DNA from: Klebsiella pneumoniae | Lineage (GTDB): Bacteria > Pseudomonadota > Gammaproteobacteria > Pseudomonadales > Pseudohongiellaceae | Assembly: GCA_945869725.1 (NCBI GenBank) | Contig: CAMBPO010000081.1 | Location: 1-9,361, forward strand | DNA length: 9,361 nt | Direction: 5' to 3' | Shown here: piece by piece, positions 1 through 7,617 of the stretch | How positions within the stretch are numbered: the stretch's first letter is position 1 | Layout of the letters: each line of letters opens with the position of its first letter | Notes under the pieces: generated by a model | Database searches by the model: none | What the model saw: the letters and a program-made list of their open reading frames with translations, nothing else | What the model was told of the DNA's origin: nothing | Program-made: the position numbers and the translations under genes

Positions 1-82
1 CTTTGCACTTTGCACTTTGCACTTTGCACTTTGCACTTTGCACTTTGCACTTTGCACTTTGCACTTTGAACTTTGCACTTTG
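1..82. repeat. Heptanucleotide tandem repeat (CTTTGCA)n
   Basis: Eleven head-to-tail copies of the 7-base unit CTTTGCA cover positions 1-77, followed by a partial copy (78-82). All copies are identical except the tenth (64-70), which reads CTTTGAA. The array touches the window edge, so its true length is unknown and it may continue to the left. Seven is not a multiple of three, so a change in copy number would shift any reading frame crossing it. However, I see no convincing gene across it: a reading frame from 17 simply translates the repeat into a 7-residue periodic peptide. The array most likely arose by slipped-strand copying. No function can be assigned from the sequence. Confidence 0.95.
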
Positions 83-152
83 GCCTGTTGCCCTAAGCGT
101 AACCCAAGCACAACCAAGCCAGACAGACAGAGAAATGCCAACGACAGGGTGA

Positions 153-332
153 GCAACGGCAAGGCAGTGCAGCGCCGGACCAATCAGGCTGCGCTTATCA
201 TTTGGGCGGGTTCCCGATCAGCGGGAGCACTGTTCGAATCCGGAGCGGCGCAGCCGCGACGTTGAGTTGCGCACCGCCGGGCACCCGTTCAAATGATGCG
301 GCCGGTCCGGTGCTGAGCTGCCTTGCCGTTGC
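153..332. repeat. Long imperfect inverted repeat (cruciform/hairpin)
   Basis: Positions 153-181 are the reverse complement of 304-332 at 26 of 29 bases, including an outer run of 14 perfect bases (153-166 with 319-332). After an asymmetric internal loop (182-196 against 298-303) pairing resumes between 197-211 and 283-297 at 13 of 15 bases. Some mismatches would be G-U pairs in RNA. The apical part (212-282) holds two more small perfect hairpins: TCCCG/CGGGA (212-216 with 222-226) and GCGGC/GCCGC (245-249 with 253-257). The whole element is about 180 bp. It could be a small non-autonomous mobile element (MITE-like), a structured RNA, or the 3' structure of the truA transcript. No clear target-site duplication was seen. 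Confidence 0.8.
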
Positions 333-400
333 GACTGCACTCGCGGTAGCAGTTGCGACTGCACTGGCACTGGCACTGGCAGTTGCAGTTGCAGTTGCAG
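328..400. repeat. Short direct and hexamer repeats
   Basis: Three copies of GCACTG (361-378) are followed directly by three copies of GCAGTT (379-396) and a partial GCAG. Just before these, GTTGCGACTGCACT occurs at 328-341 and again at 352-365, a 24-base spacing. The first copy overlaps the right arm of the large inverted repeat by a few bases. Read in plus frames the run gives alternating Ala-Leu and Ala-Val, and on the minus strand Gln-Leu and Pro-Val, but no real gene crosses it. It ends 14 bases before the truA stop codon. Confidence 0.85.
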
Positions 401-413
401 ATATTTGCTGCAG

Positions 414-1211
414 TCAGAGAAAACAGGGTCCGTAAGGCAACACCGGCAAGCCAAACCGCGACGGATACTCCACCCCCACCAGATACAACCCATCCGGGCG
501 CGCCGTCACACCCGCAAGACTTCTGTCCCGCGCCGTCAGCACCTCAGCAATCCACGTCACAGGCTTCCGCCCGGCAGCAACTTGCATCAGACTGCCCACA
601 ATATTGCGCACCATATGCTGCAGAAAGGCATTCGCCTCAATCTCCAGCACAATAAACCGCCCCTGCCGCCGCGCCTCAACAAACTTTACCTCACGCATCG
701 GCGTGTTGGATTGACACCCCGCCGCACGAAAAGCGCTGAAATCGTGTTCACCGACAAGAAACCGGGCAGCCTCATGCATCAGATTGACATCCAAATCTTC
801 CGGCACATGTGTGAGCTGACCGATCAAACAAGCAGGTTTAACCTTGCCACAATAGATGACGTAACGATAACGGCGACTCAATGCAGAATGTCTGGCATGA
901 AAGTCATCAGCTACCTGTCTGGCCCACTGCACGCGGATGTCTGCCGGTAACCGTGTATTGGTGCCCATTACCCAGGCTTTTTCGTCACGGTTGCTGGGGC
1001 TGTCAAAGTGCACAACCTGACCACTGCCATGTACCCCGGCATCGGTACGACCGGCGCAGCTGATGGCAACTGGAGAGTTGGCTATAAAGGAAAGCGCTTC
1101 TTCGAGTGTGCCTTGAACGGTAGGCAGCGATGGCGATATCTGCCGCTGGAAGCCAGAAAAAGAACAGCCATTGTATTCAATGCCCAGCGCGTATCGGGTG
1201 ATCACTTTCAA
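414..1211 (-). CDS. truA: tRNA pseudouridine(38-40) synthase TruA
   Basis: TruA converts uridines 38, 39 and 40 in the anticodon arm of many tRNAs to pseudouridine in the cytoplasm. The 265-residue length suits the family. The catalytic motif CAGRTDAGVHG is intact, with the nucleophilic aspartate at residue 57. Also visible are GIEYNG near the N-terminus, RYRYVIY near 114, HDFSAF, and MVRNIVGSLM in the C-terminal domain. The start is TTG at 1211-1209, whose bases overlap the fimV stop in TTGA, giving a 4-bp overlap and probable translational coupling. A GTG two codons downstream is an alternative start. The ribosome-binding site is weak, which fits coupling to fimV. It is the last minus-strand gene before the repeat-rich region. 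Identification is secure; only the exact start is uncertain. Confidence 0.95.
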   Translation of the reverse strand: MKVITRYALGIEYNGCSFSGFQRQISPSLPTVQGTLEEALSFIANSPVAISCAGRTDAGVHGSGQVVHFDSPSNRDEKAWVMGTNTRLPADIRVQWARQVADDFHARHSALSRRYRYVIYCGKVKPACLIGQLTHVPEDLDVNLMHEAARFLVGEHDFSAFRAAGCQSNTPMREVKFVEARRQGRFIVLEIEANAFLQHMVRNIVGSLMQVAAGRKPVTWIAEVLTARDRSLAGVTARPDGLYLVGVEYPSRFGLPVLPYGPCFL

Positions 1212-3154
1212 AGCCGTCCCAGCAATTCCCTGGCTTCTTTGCGCTGAACTTCAGTACCTTCATTGAACACTTCGTCAAGGATTTCGCGGGCACCATCTGC
1301 ATCACCCATATCGATGTAGGCACGCGCCAGGTCAAGTTTGGTTGCGGCTTCGTCTGCATCGGTTATAAAGTTGAAGTCTTCATCATCTTTATCGTCAACC
1401 TGATCAGAGAAATCGTCTGCTGATGGCAAAAATGCCAGATCATCGAAATCATCGGCTGCTTTTGTAACAACAGTCCCGGCCTCTCTTTGCTCATCAACCT
1501 GTTGATAAGCATTGCTGGCATCAGAGGCCGTGGCTGCTGCGAACGGAGGCTGCGCATCGCCGTCACTGCCGGTCTTGTTAACTGATGCGTCATCAACACG
1601 TACGGTTGAGTCAGATGAGGATTCAGCAACACCTGAGAACAGTAATTCGTCTGCATCATTCCCAAGCGCCATGCCGTCGTCGTTGCCTGCATTAATCTTA
1701 GCCTCGGAATCAGCCGCCGCACGATTGCGTCTGATCAGCACCAGAACCAAGATCAGAATCAGCGCTGCCACAACACCCAGCATTGCCCAGGTATTACTGG
1801 TAATTATCTGAATGAATCGTTGCAGAGGACCCGCATCCGGGGCCATCGTGATCAATGTGTCCCGAGAACCCGCCGGGGCTGCCTCAACTGAAGCTCTTTC
1901 CTCAGCCAGAGTCTGTTGCATTCTTGCCAGCTCAAGATCTCGCAAACGAATCAATTCCTGAGCAGAGGCGATCTGTTGCTGAAGCATGGCCAGGCGGGCA
2001 TTGAGCTCATTGTTTTCTGAATCCAGTCGTGCCAGATCCTCTTCGCGAAGTGCAACACGATCCTCAAGATAAGACATCCGTTGTGCATTCTGAGAACTTT
2101 GATTGCCCGCTGCTTCCGCATTGGGTTGTTGGTCCGTGGCCTGTTCATCGACAGTGACCACGCGAAGTTCAGCTTGGGCACCCGCCCCGGCCGGCGCAGA
2201 TGATGGCGCTGATGTTGCCGGTTGCGCATTGACGTTAGCCGCACCGCTTGCCAACAGTCGGTTTTGTCGGGTGACTTCGGTGACTGCTTCTGCGGCGGAG
2301 AGTCTTCTTATCTCGCTCAGTTCAGGCACCTGCAGAATTTCGCCTCGACGAACGCGATTGATATTGCCGCCGATAAATGCATCCGGATTAAGACTCTGCA
2401 TGGCCAGCATGGTCTGCTGAACAGTCACTGACGCATCGGGCCTGACCCTCAATGCCAATTCCCACAGCGTATCGCCCGCATTGACCGAAATGGTACTGGC
2501 ATTGGAAACGACGGCCGGCGGGGATTCTATCGATATAGTTGAAGGAGTTGCCGGACTGGACGTTGACGACGGTGTACTGGCGGCGCCTGACACCTGCGAA
2601 GCCGCCGGCGACGGGGTGTCGGTTGCAGCGGAGCCTGAATCTTCAGGTGCCGACAACGCAGGGGCTGACGCCACATCGTCAGGGTCTTGCAGCACATTCA
2701 TTGACCTGACCGGAGCCACCGACGATGGTGCACCCGACTGGGAACTTAACGCCGGGGACTCCAGGCGCAGGGTGTACTCCGTCAATAAACGCCCGGCGGG
2801 CCAGCGTGTATCGAGCACCAGACTTATAAATGGCGCGCTTATTGCCAGAGGACTGCTGAGCAGCAGCACCGGTGACGTACCGGAGAAATCTACCTCAATC
2901 TCAAGGTTATCGAGGACACGCAAACGTTCTGCCGAGAAGCGCTCAAAGTCCTCAAGAGATGCAACACTGACGCGGATGTCACTGGCCAGCAAACCATTGA
3001 CATCTGCCAGTTGCACTGTTGCAAGCAGCGGCTGACCGCTGGCTGACTGCAAGGTGATATTGCCAAGCTCAACGGCCTCGGCCTGCGCCATCGTCAGCAG
3101 CGCCATCGTCAGTGAAGAAAGCGCGGCGATCACAGGCAGCAAGCGTTTGGCCAT
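1208..3154 (-). CDS. fimV: FimV-family peptidoglycan-binding inner-membrane protein
   Basis: FimV proteins are inner-membrane hubs that, in Pseudomonas, support type IV pilus assembly, twitching and polar localisation of partners. This 648-residue protein shows the full family plan. There is a signal peptide (about 1-25, ending AQA), then the conserved N-terminal domain starting VELGNITLQSASGQPL (28-135). A Ser/Pro/Thr-rich linker (138-220) follows, then a LysM-like peptidoglycan-binding segment (221-277) and a long coiled coil (358-421). One membrane helix (about 455-474) is followed by arginines, a very acidic cytoplasmic region, and a C-terminal TPR-like FimV domain (603-647, LDLARAYIDMGDADGAREIL). 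It is shorter than P. aeruginosa FimV (about 900 residues), mainly in the cytoplasmic part. An upstream in-frame ATG at 3202 would add 16 charged residues before the signal peptide and lacks a ribosome site, so I prefer 3154. It overlaps truA by 4 bp. Confidence 0.93.
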   Translation of the reverse strand: MAKRLLPVIAALSSLTMALLTMAQAEAVELGNITLQSASGQPLLATVQLADVNGLLASDIRVSVASLEDFERFSAERLRVLDNLEIEVDFSGTSPVLLLSSPLAISAPFISLVLDTRWPAGRLLTEYTLRLESPALSSQSGAPSSVAPVRSMNVLQDPDDVASAPALSAPEDSGSAATDTPSPAASQVSGAASTPSSTSSPATPSTISIESPPAVVSNASTISVNAGDTLWELALRVRPDASVTVQQTMLAMQSLNPDAFIGGNINRVRRGEILQVPELSEIRRLSAAEAVTEVTRQNRLLASGAANVNAQPATSAPSSAPAGAGAQAELRVVTVDEQATDQQPNAEAAGNQSSQNAQRMSYLEDRVALREEDLARLDSENNELNARLAMLQQQIASAQELIRLRDLELARMQQTLAEERASVEAAPAGSRDTLITMAPDAGPLQRFIQIITSNTWAMLGVVAALILILVLVLIRRNRAAADSEAKINAGNDDGMALGNDADELLFSGVAESSSDSTVRVDDASVNKTGSDGDAQPPFAAATASDASNAYQQVDEQREAGTVVTKAADDFDDLAFLPSADDFSDQVDDKDDEDFNFITDADEAATKLDLARAYIDMGDADGAREILDEVFNEGTEVQRKEARELLGRL

Positions 3155-3161
3155 TTTTATT

Positions 3162-3166
3162 TCCTT
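3162..3166 (-). promoter_or_regulatory. Ribosome binding site deciding the fimV start
   Basis: On the minus strand AAGGA lies 7 bases before the ATG at 3154-3152. This supports starting fimV at MAKRLLPVIAAL, which also puts the signal peptide at the very N-terminus. The upstream ATG at 3202 has no comparable site. Confidence 0.75.
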
Positions 3167-3215
3167 TTTGCCGGATGAGCATTCCCGCTGAACAGGATAC
3201 ATCCGCGAGTATTAG

Positions 3216-4232
3216 TTAAAGGTACTCTTTTATCAACAGTTCAGCGATCTGGATAGAGTTGGTGGCAGCGCCCTTGCGCACGTTATCCCCCACTATCCAC
3301 ATATCAATTCCATTCGGATGGCTGATGTCCTTGCGAATTCTGCCCACGGCGACGGCATCTTTACCCGCTGAGTCAGTGACCGGAGTCGGATAACCCCCGG
3401 CAACATGATCATCAATCAGCACCACACCGGGTGCCTTGCTGAGCAGGTCGCGGATGTCCTCGACACTGATAGGGGTTCGGGTCTCAAAGTGAACGGCTTC
3501 GGAGTGGCCGTAAAAGACCGGAACCCGCACACAGGTGGCATTGACCTCAATGCTCTGGTCCATGATTTTTTTGGTTTCCCAGGACATCTTCATTTCTTCT
3601 TTGGTATAGCCATTATCAAGGAACACGTCGATCTGTGGCAGCACGTTAAACGCAATCTGTTTTGGATATACCTTGGTCTCGACATCGCGGCCGTTCAGCA
3701 GCGCCGCCGTCTGCGCGGCCAGCTCCTCAATGGCTTCTTTACCGGTACCGGATACGGCCTGATAAGTCGCCACATTGATACGGGTAATACCTACCTTGTC
3801 GTGAATTGGCTTCAATGCCACTAACATTTGAATAGTGGAACAGTTTGGGTTGGCAATGATGTTGCGGTTTTTGTACTGCGCAATCGCCTCCGGGTTTACT
3901 TCCGGTACTACCAGCGGGATGTCGTTGTCGTAACGGAAATGTGAGGTGTTGTCGATGACGATACACCCTGCGGCACCCGCTTTTGGCGCATAAATTTCTG
4001 AAATGCTGCCACCGGCGGAAAACAGACCAATTTCTGCTCTGGAGAAATCAAAATCCGCCAGATTAAGCACGGTGATCGATTTGCCATGGAATTTAATCTT
4101 GCTCCCCGCTGATCGCTCACTGGCCAGCGGAAACAGCTCGTTGACCGGAAAATTGCGCTCTTCCAGAATGCTGATCAGTGCCTCGCCCACGGCACCAGTG
4201 GCACCAACTATTGCTACGTTGTATTTTTTCAT
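3216..4232 (-). CDS. asd: Aspartate-semialdehyde dehydrogenase
   Basis: The enzyme reduces beta-aspartyl phosphate to L-aspartate semialdehyde with NADPH, the branch point to lysine/diaminopimelate, threonine and methionine. The 338 residues begin with the nucleotide-binding motif VAIVGATGAVGEAL (7-20). The active-site cysteine is Cys131 in NPNCSTIQM. The SGTGKEA segment (161-167) and the substrate-side motif CVRVPVFYGHSEAVHFET (Arg236, His243) are present. The position before fimV and the overall type match the Usg-like paralogue found in E. coli and Pseudomonas. Unlike Usg, which as I recall lacks the catalytic cysteine, this copy keeps it and should be active. The ATG at 4232 has GGGAG 10 bases upstream. 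It lies 42 bp after leuD and 61 bp before fimV, probably in one transcript. Confidence 0.94.
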   Translation of the reverse strand: MKKYNVAIVGATGAVGEALISILEERNFPVNELFPLASERSAGSKIKFHGKSITVLNLADFDFSRAEIGLFSAGGSISEIYAPKAGAAGCIVIDNTSHFRYDNDIPLVVPEVNPEAIAQYKNRNIIANPNCSTIQMLVALKPIHDKVGITRINVATYQAVSGTGKEAIEELAAQTAALLNGRDVETKVYPKQIAFNVLPQIDVFLDNGYTKEEMKMSWETKKIMDQSIEVNATCVRVPVFYGHSEAVHFETRTPISVEDIRDLLSKAPGVVLIDDHVAGGYPTPVTDSAGKDAVAVGRIRKDISHPNGIDMWIVGDNVRKGAATNSIQIAELLIKEYL

Positions 4233-4274
4233 ACTCGTAAAACTCCCGATTTAATTCCCCAGTTCAGGTCTGCT

Positions 4275-4919
4275 TCAGGCAGATTTAAAGTACCAGGGTG
4301 ATTTTTCCCGCCACTGATTTTCAAACGCGCGGATGGCGTCTGCGTCTTCCAGTGTCAGGCCGATGTCATCAAGACCGTTCAGCAGGCAATGCTTGCGAAA
4401 CGCGTCCACTTCAAAATGGATGACGGAGCCATCGGGTCGGGTGATGGATTGCGCTAGCAGGTTCACGGTGAGCGTGTAACCTTCAGCGGCATTTACCTCT
4501 TTGAACAGCTGGTCAACCAAATTCTTATCCAGAACAATTGGAAGAATGCCGTTCTTAAAGCAGTTATTGAAAAATATATCCGCGTAGCTTGGGGCAATCA
4601 CAACACGGAATCCGAAATCATCCAGCGCCCACGGGGCATGCTCGCGGCTGGAACCACAGCCAAAATTCTCACGCGCCAGCAGTACGCTGGCTCCCTGGTA
4701 ACGTGGCTGATTCAGCACAAAATCCTTATTTAGAGGGCGTTGGCTGTTATCGGAATCCGGCTCACCTTTGTCAAGGTAACGATGCTCATCGAACAGATTG
4801 ACACCAAATCCGCTGCGTTTGATCGACTTCAGAAATTGCTTGGGGATGATAAAGTCGGTATCCACATTTGCGCGATCCAATGGCATGGCCAGGCCGGTAT
4901 GTACAGTAAATGCTTTCAT
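4275..4919 (-). CDS. leuD: 3-isopropylmalate dehydratase small subunit LeuD
   Basis: LeuD is the small (swivel-domain) subunit of isopropylmalate isomerase. With LeuC it interconverts 2- and 3-isopropylmalate in leucine synthesis. The 214 residues match the usual length. Diagnostic segments are [14 protein letters not shown] (18-31), [15 protein letters not shown] (85-99), which carries the substrate-binding Ser-Arg, and GLDDIGLTL (182-190). The ATG start at 4919 has only a weak GAG upstream. The gene follows leuC by 60 bp and is normally co-transcribed with it. No leuB follows: the next gene downstream is asd after 42 bp. Identification is secure. Confidence 0.97.
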   Translation of the reverse strand: MKAFTVHTGLAMPLDRANVDTDFIIPKQFLKSIKRSGFGVNLFDEHRYLDKGEPDSDNSQRPLNKDFVLNQPRYQGASVLLARENFGCGSSREHAPWALDDFGFRVVIAPSYADIFFNNCFKNGILPIVLDKNLVDQLFKEVNAAEGYTLTVNLLAQSITRPDGSVIHFEVDAFRKHCLLNGLDDIGLTLEDADAIRAFENQWREKSPWYFKSA

Positions 4920-4979
4920 ATCATGCTACTCAATGCTGTCAGTCTGACGTTTGCCCAGGTTGCTGTTTTGTTAACTTAC

Positions 4980-6419
4980 TCAGGTGCGCGCCGTATCCAG
5001 AAGGATGTCACGCACGTCCACAAAATGTCCGGCAATGGCAGCAGCTGCGGCCATCGCCGGGCTGACCAGGTGTGTACGACCACCAAAGCCCTGACGACCT
5101 TCAAAATTCCGGTTTGACGTAGACGCGCAGTGTTTGCCAGCTGGTAACTGGTCGGCGTTCATCGCCAGACACATGGAGCAACCAGGCTCACGCCATTCAA
5201 GCCCTGCCTCGATAAAAATCTTATCCAGCCCTTCCGCTTCTGCCTGCTGTTTGACCAGCCCTGAACCCGGCACCACCATCGCCAATTCAATGGTGCTGGC
5301 AACCTTGCGTCCTTTGACCACCGCTGCGGCAGCGCGCAGGTCTTCAATACGAGAGTTGGTGCAGGAGCCGATAAACACAACGTCCAGTTTTATGTCCTTG
5401 ATGGCTGTCCCCGGCTTCAGACCCATATATTTAAGCGCCTGGCGGATATTGTCGGCCCGGCTTGAGTCTTTTTCCAGATCGGGATCAGGGACAACTCCTG
5501 TGACCGGCGCGACCATCTCCGGTGATGTACCCCAAGTTACCTGCGGGATAATGTCAGCGGCATCCAGCACCACTACACGGTCAAAATGTGCATCAAAATC
5601 ACTGACTAGCGTCTTCCAAAACTCCGCAGCACGACTGAACATGTCACCTTGCGGCGCCATCGGACGTCCCCGGATATAGTCAATTGTTGTCTTGTCGACA
5701 GCAATCAGGCCGGCGCGTGCGCCTGCTTCGATGGCCATATTACAGATTGTCATGCGACCTTCCATGCTCAGCGAACGTATCACATCACCACCAAACTCAA
5801 TGGTATAACCAGTGCCGCCGGCAGTACCGATTTCACCGATAATGGCCAGCACTATGTCTTTGGCAGTGACACCGGGATTGAGTTTGCCATCCACACGGAT
5901 GAGCATGTTTTTCATCTTTTTCTGCATCAGACACTGCGTGGCCAGTACATGCTCAACTTCTGACGTACCGATACCATGCGCCAACGCCCCAAGGGCGCCA
6001 TGCGTGGATGTGTGCGAATCGCCACAGACAATTGTCATACCCGGCAATGTTGCACCCTGCTCAGGACCTACCACATGCACGATACCCTGCCGGATATCAT
6101 TCATGTCGAGTTCGGTAATGCCATATTCACGGCAGTTGTCTGCCAGCGTGCGCACCTGAATACGTGACACCGGGTCGACAATTCCTTCCAGACCACGACT
6201 GCGTTCCGCTTTAGTGGTCGGGATATTGTGGTCAGGCGTAGCCAGGTTGGCATCAGCGCGCCAGGGCTTACGACCCGTCAAGCGCAAGCCTTCAAATGCC
6301 TGTGGTGACGTTACTTCGTGAATCAGTTGTCGATCGATATAGATCAGCGCTGTGCCGTCATCGCGCTGTTTGACCAGATGTGAATCCCAGAGTTTATCGT
6401 ACAAAGTTTGACCAGACAT
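4980..6419 (-). CDS. leuC: 3-isopropylmalate dehydratase large subunit LeuC
   Basis: LeuC is the aconitase-family large subunit that carries the 4Fe-4S cluster of isopropylmalate isomerase (second step of leucine synthesis). The 479 residues are close to the family length of about 470. The three cluster cysteines are visible: Cys353 in FIGSCTNSR and Cys414 and Cys417 in GCSMCLAMN. Other family motifs are [19 protein letters not shown] (131-149), [12 protein letters not shown] (151-162) and NRNFEGRQG (437-445). The ATG at 6419 has AGGA 7 bases upstream, a good ribosome site. It is preceded by a 65-bp AT-rich gap with a likely promoter, so it probably heads a leuCD-asd-fimV-truA transcript, with possible readthrough from aroC. 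Confidence 0.97.
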   Translation of the reverse strand: MSGQTLYDKLWDSHLVKQRDDGTALIYIDRQLIHEVTSPQAFEGLRLTGRKPWRADANLATPDHNIPTTKAERSRGLEGIVDPVSRIQVRTLADNCREYGITELDMNDIRQGIVHVVGPEQGATLPGMTIVCGDSHTSTHGALGALAHGIGTSEVEHVLATQCLMQKKMKNMLIRVDGKLNPGVTAKDIVLAIIGEIGTAGGTGYTIEFGGDVIRSLSMEGRMTICNMAIEAGARAGLIAVDKTTIDYIRGRPMAPQGDMFSRAAEFWKTLVSDFDAHFDRVVVLDAADIIPQVTWGTSPEMVAPVTGVVPDPDLEKDSSRADNIRQALKYMGLKPGTAIKDIKLDVVFIGSCTNSRIEDLRAAAAVVKGRKVASTIELAMVVPGSGLVKQQAEAEGLDKIFIEAGLEWREPGCSMCLAMNADQLPAGKHCASTSNRNFEGRQGFGGRTHLVSPAMAAAAAIAGHFVDVRDILLDTART

Positions 6420-6444
6420 GAATGTATCCTACTAGCTATCTTGC

Positions 6445-6472
6445 ATTATGTTAGTTCTATATCTTTTTGTAA
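6445..6472 (-). promoter_or_regulatory. Candidate sigma-70 promoter of leuC
   Basis: In the very AT-rich 65-bp gap between aroC and leuC, the minus strand carries TTACAA (6472-6467) and CATAAT (6450-6445) with a 16-base spacer. The -10 matches consensus at 5 of 6 bases, while the -35 is poor. AT-rich sequence upstream could act as an UP element. Transcription would start near 6438, about 18 bases before the ATG, leaving no room for a leucine attenuator. The call rests on pattern only. Confidence 0.35.
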
Positions 6473-6484
6473 CTTATATATTTT

Positions 6485-7570
6485 TCAGATTAATGGTGTA
6501 CTGCTGCGCGCACCAGAATTCTGCGCACGATGACGCAAAAAGTGGTCCATCAAAACAATCGCCAGCATTGCCTCAGCAATGGGTACAGCACGAATACCGA
6601 CACAGGGATCATGACGCCCCGTGGTAATAACTTCCACCGGGTTACCCTGCACATCGATTGAGCGGCCGGGGATGCGGATACTTGAAGTCGGCTTGAGAGC
6701 TATATTAGCTACGATATCCTGACCGCTGGAAATGCCACCCAACACACCACCCGCATTATTCGAGAGGAAACCCTGAGGGGTCATCTCGTCACGATGCTCA
6801 GTGCCCTTTTGTGTCACAGACTCAAATCCGGCACCCAACTCTACGCCTTTGACAGCATTAATACTCATCAGCGCATGAGCGATGTCGGCATCAAGCCTGT
6901 CAAACACCGGCTCACCCAGACCTACCGGCATGCCGGATGCCACGACTGTGATCTTTGCGCCGATTGAATTACCTTCCTTATTCAGCGCCGCCATATAGGT
7001 TTCCATCTCGGCGACCTTGCTGGCGTCAGGGCAGAAAAACGCGTTCTGCTCCACCTGATCCCAATCCAGTGATTCAGCTTTGATGGGCCCAAGCTGGCTC
7101 AGATAGGCACGCACCAGCACACCACAATGCTGAGCAAGGTACTTCTTGGCTATCGCACCAGCCGCAACGCGCATGGCAGTTTCACGCGCTGAAGAACGGC
7201 CGCCACCGCGATAATCACGGATTCCATACTTCTGTTGATAAGTATAATCGGCATGAGCAGGACGAAACAGATCCTTGATATTATTGTAATCTTTTGATTT
7301 CTGATCGGTGTTTTCGATCAACAAACCAATAGGGGTACCGGTGGTAACACCCTCAAACACCCCAGACAGAATTTTCACTGCATCATCTTCACGCCGCTGT
7401 GTGGTAAAGCGCGACTGCCCGGGTTTACGCCGATCAAGATCATGCTGCAGATCAGCCTCAGTCAATGCTAGCCCCGGAGGGCAGCCATCAATAATCGCGC
7501 CCAGCGCCAAGCCGTGGCTTTCGCCAAAGGTTGTGACTGTAAACACGCTACCGATACTGTTACCCGACAT
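6485..7570 (-). CDS. aroC: Chorismate synthase AroC
   Basis: AroC eliminates phosphate from 5-enolpyruvylshikimate-3-phosphate to give chorismate, the last step of the shikimate pathway, using reduced FMN. The 361 residues equal the E. coli length, and long segments look nearly identical to it. All three family signatures are present: FGESHG (15-20, His19), the [18 protein letters not shown] region (118-135), and [19 protein letters not shown] (319-337). The second conserved histidine is His106 in RPAHADYT. The ATG at 7570 follows prmB by 47 bp with a weak ribosome site (GCGGA some 13 bases upstream). The prmB-aroC pairing is common in gammaproteobacteria and suggests one transcript. Identification is secure. 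Confidence 0.98.
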   Translation of the reverse strand: MSGNSIGSVFTVTTFGESHGLALGAIIDGCPPGLALTEADLQHDLDRRKPGQSRFTTQRREDDAVKILSGVFEGVTTGTPIGLLIENTDQKSKDYNNIKDLFRPAHADYTYQQKYGIRDYRGGGRSSARETAMRVAAGAIAKKYLAQHCGVLVRAYLSQLGPIKAESLDWDQVEQNAFFCPDASKVAEMETYMAALNKEGNSIGAKITVVASGMPVGLGEPVFDRLDADIAHALMSINAVKGVELGAGFESVTQKGTEHRDEMTPQGFLSNNAGGVLGGISSGQDIVANIALKPTSSIRIPGRSIDVQGNPVEVITTGRHDPCVGIRAVPIAEAMLAIVLMDHFLRHRAQNSGARSSTPLI

Positions 7571-7617
7571 AAGTCAGCATTCCGCCAAGCTTGAAAAGGC
7601 GCATATTGTACACGAAT

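Larger units (their letters stand above)
83..413. other. Non-coding, structured intergenic region downstream of truA
   Basis: No convincing gene lies between the heptamer array and the end of truA. The plus-strand reading frames here (for example 202-435) have low-complexity Ala/Val/Leu or repeat-derived sequence and look spurious. What the stretch does hold is a large imperfect inverted repeat (153-332) and a run of short hexamer repeats (361-400). A smaller purine-rich tandem run, CAGACAGACAGAGA, occurs near 120-133. I see no clear intrinsic terminator with a T-run for the minus-strand operon. The inverted repeat could end transcription or form a structured 3' end. In many gammaproteobacteria trpF follows truA, but it is not found within these 413 bases. 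Confidence 0.7.

Noticed and set aside
1..82. CRISPR array
   Set aside because: The 7-base units are contiguous with no spacers, so this is a simple tandem repeat.
228..245. tRNA-like T-loop motif GTTCGAATCC
   Set aside because: The flanking bases do not form a T stem beyond one or two pairs, and no acceptor, D or anticodon arm is found around it. At most a decayed fragment, more likely chance.
17..265. Plus-strand reading frame of 82 codons through the heptamer array
   Set aside because: Its first third is only the translated 7-mer, the rest has no recognisable domain, and it crosses one arm of the inverted repeat. No ribosome site was seen.
202..435. Plus-strand reading frame of 77 codons with an Ala/Val/Leu-rich tail
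   Set aside because: The tail is the translation of the hexamer repeats and the frame runs into the truA 3' end on the other strand. It resembles a membrane helix only because of low-complexity sequence.
405..950. Long plus-strand frame antisense to truA
   Set aside because: It is a shadow of truA, which has complete family motifs on the other strand.
2481..3035. 184-codon plus-strand frame antisense to fimV
   Set aside because: It reflects the biased Ser/Ala/Thr codon content of the fimV linker; no domain or ribosome site.
3172..3205. 6-bp inverted repeat CGGATG/CATCCG in the asd-fimV gap
   Set aside because: The stem is short with a 22-base loop and no T-run follows in the direction of transcription, so it is not a convincing terminator.
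5134..5679. 181-codon plus-strand frame antisense to leuC
   Set aside because: leuC on the minus strand is intact with all cluster cysteines; this frame has no recognisable product.
6432..6446. Mini reading frame (Met-Gln-Asp-Ser-stop) just before leuC as a leader peptide
   Set aside because: It contains no leucine codons, overlaps the likely -10 box, and there is no attenuator hairpin in the short gap.
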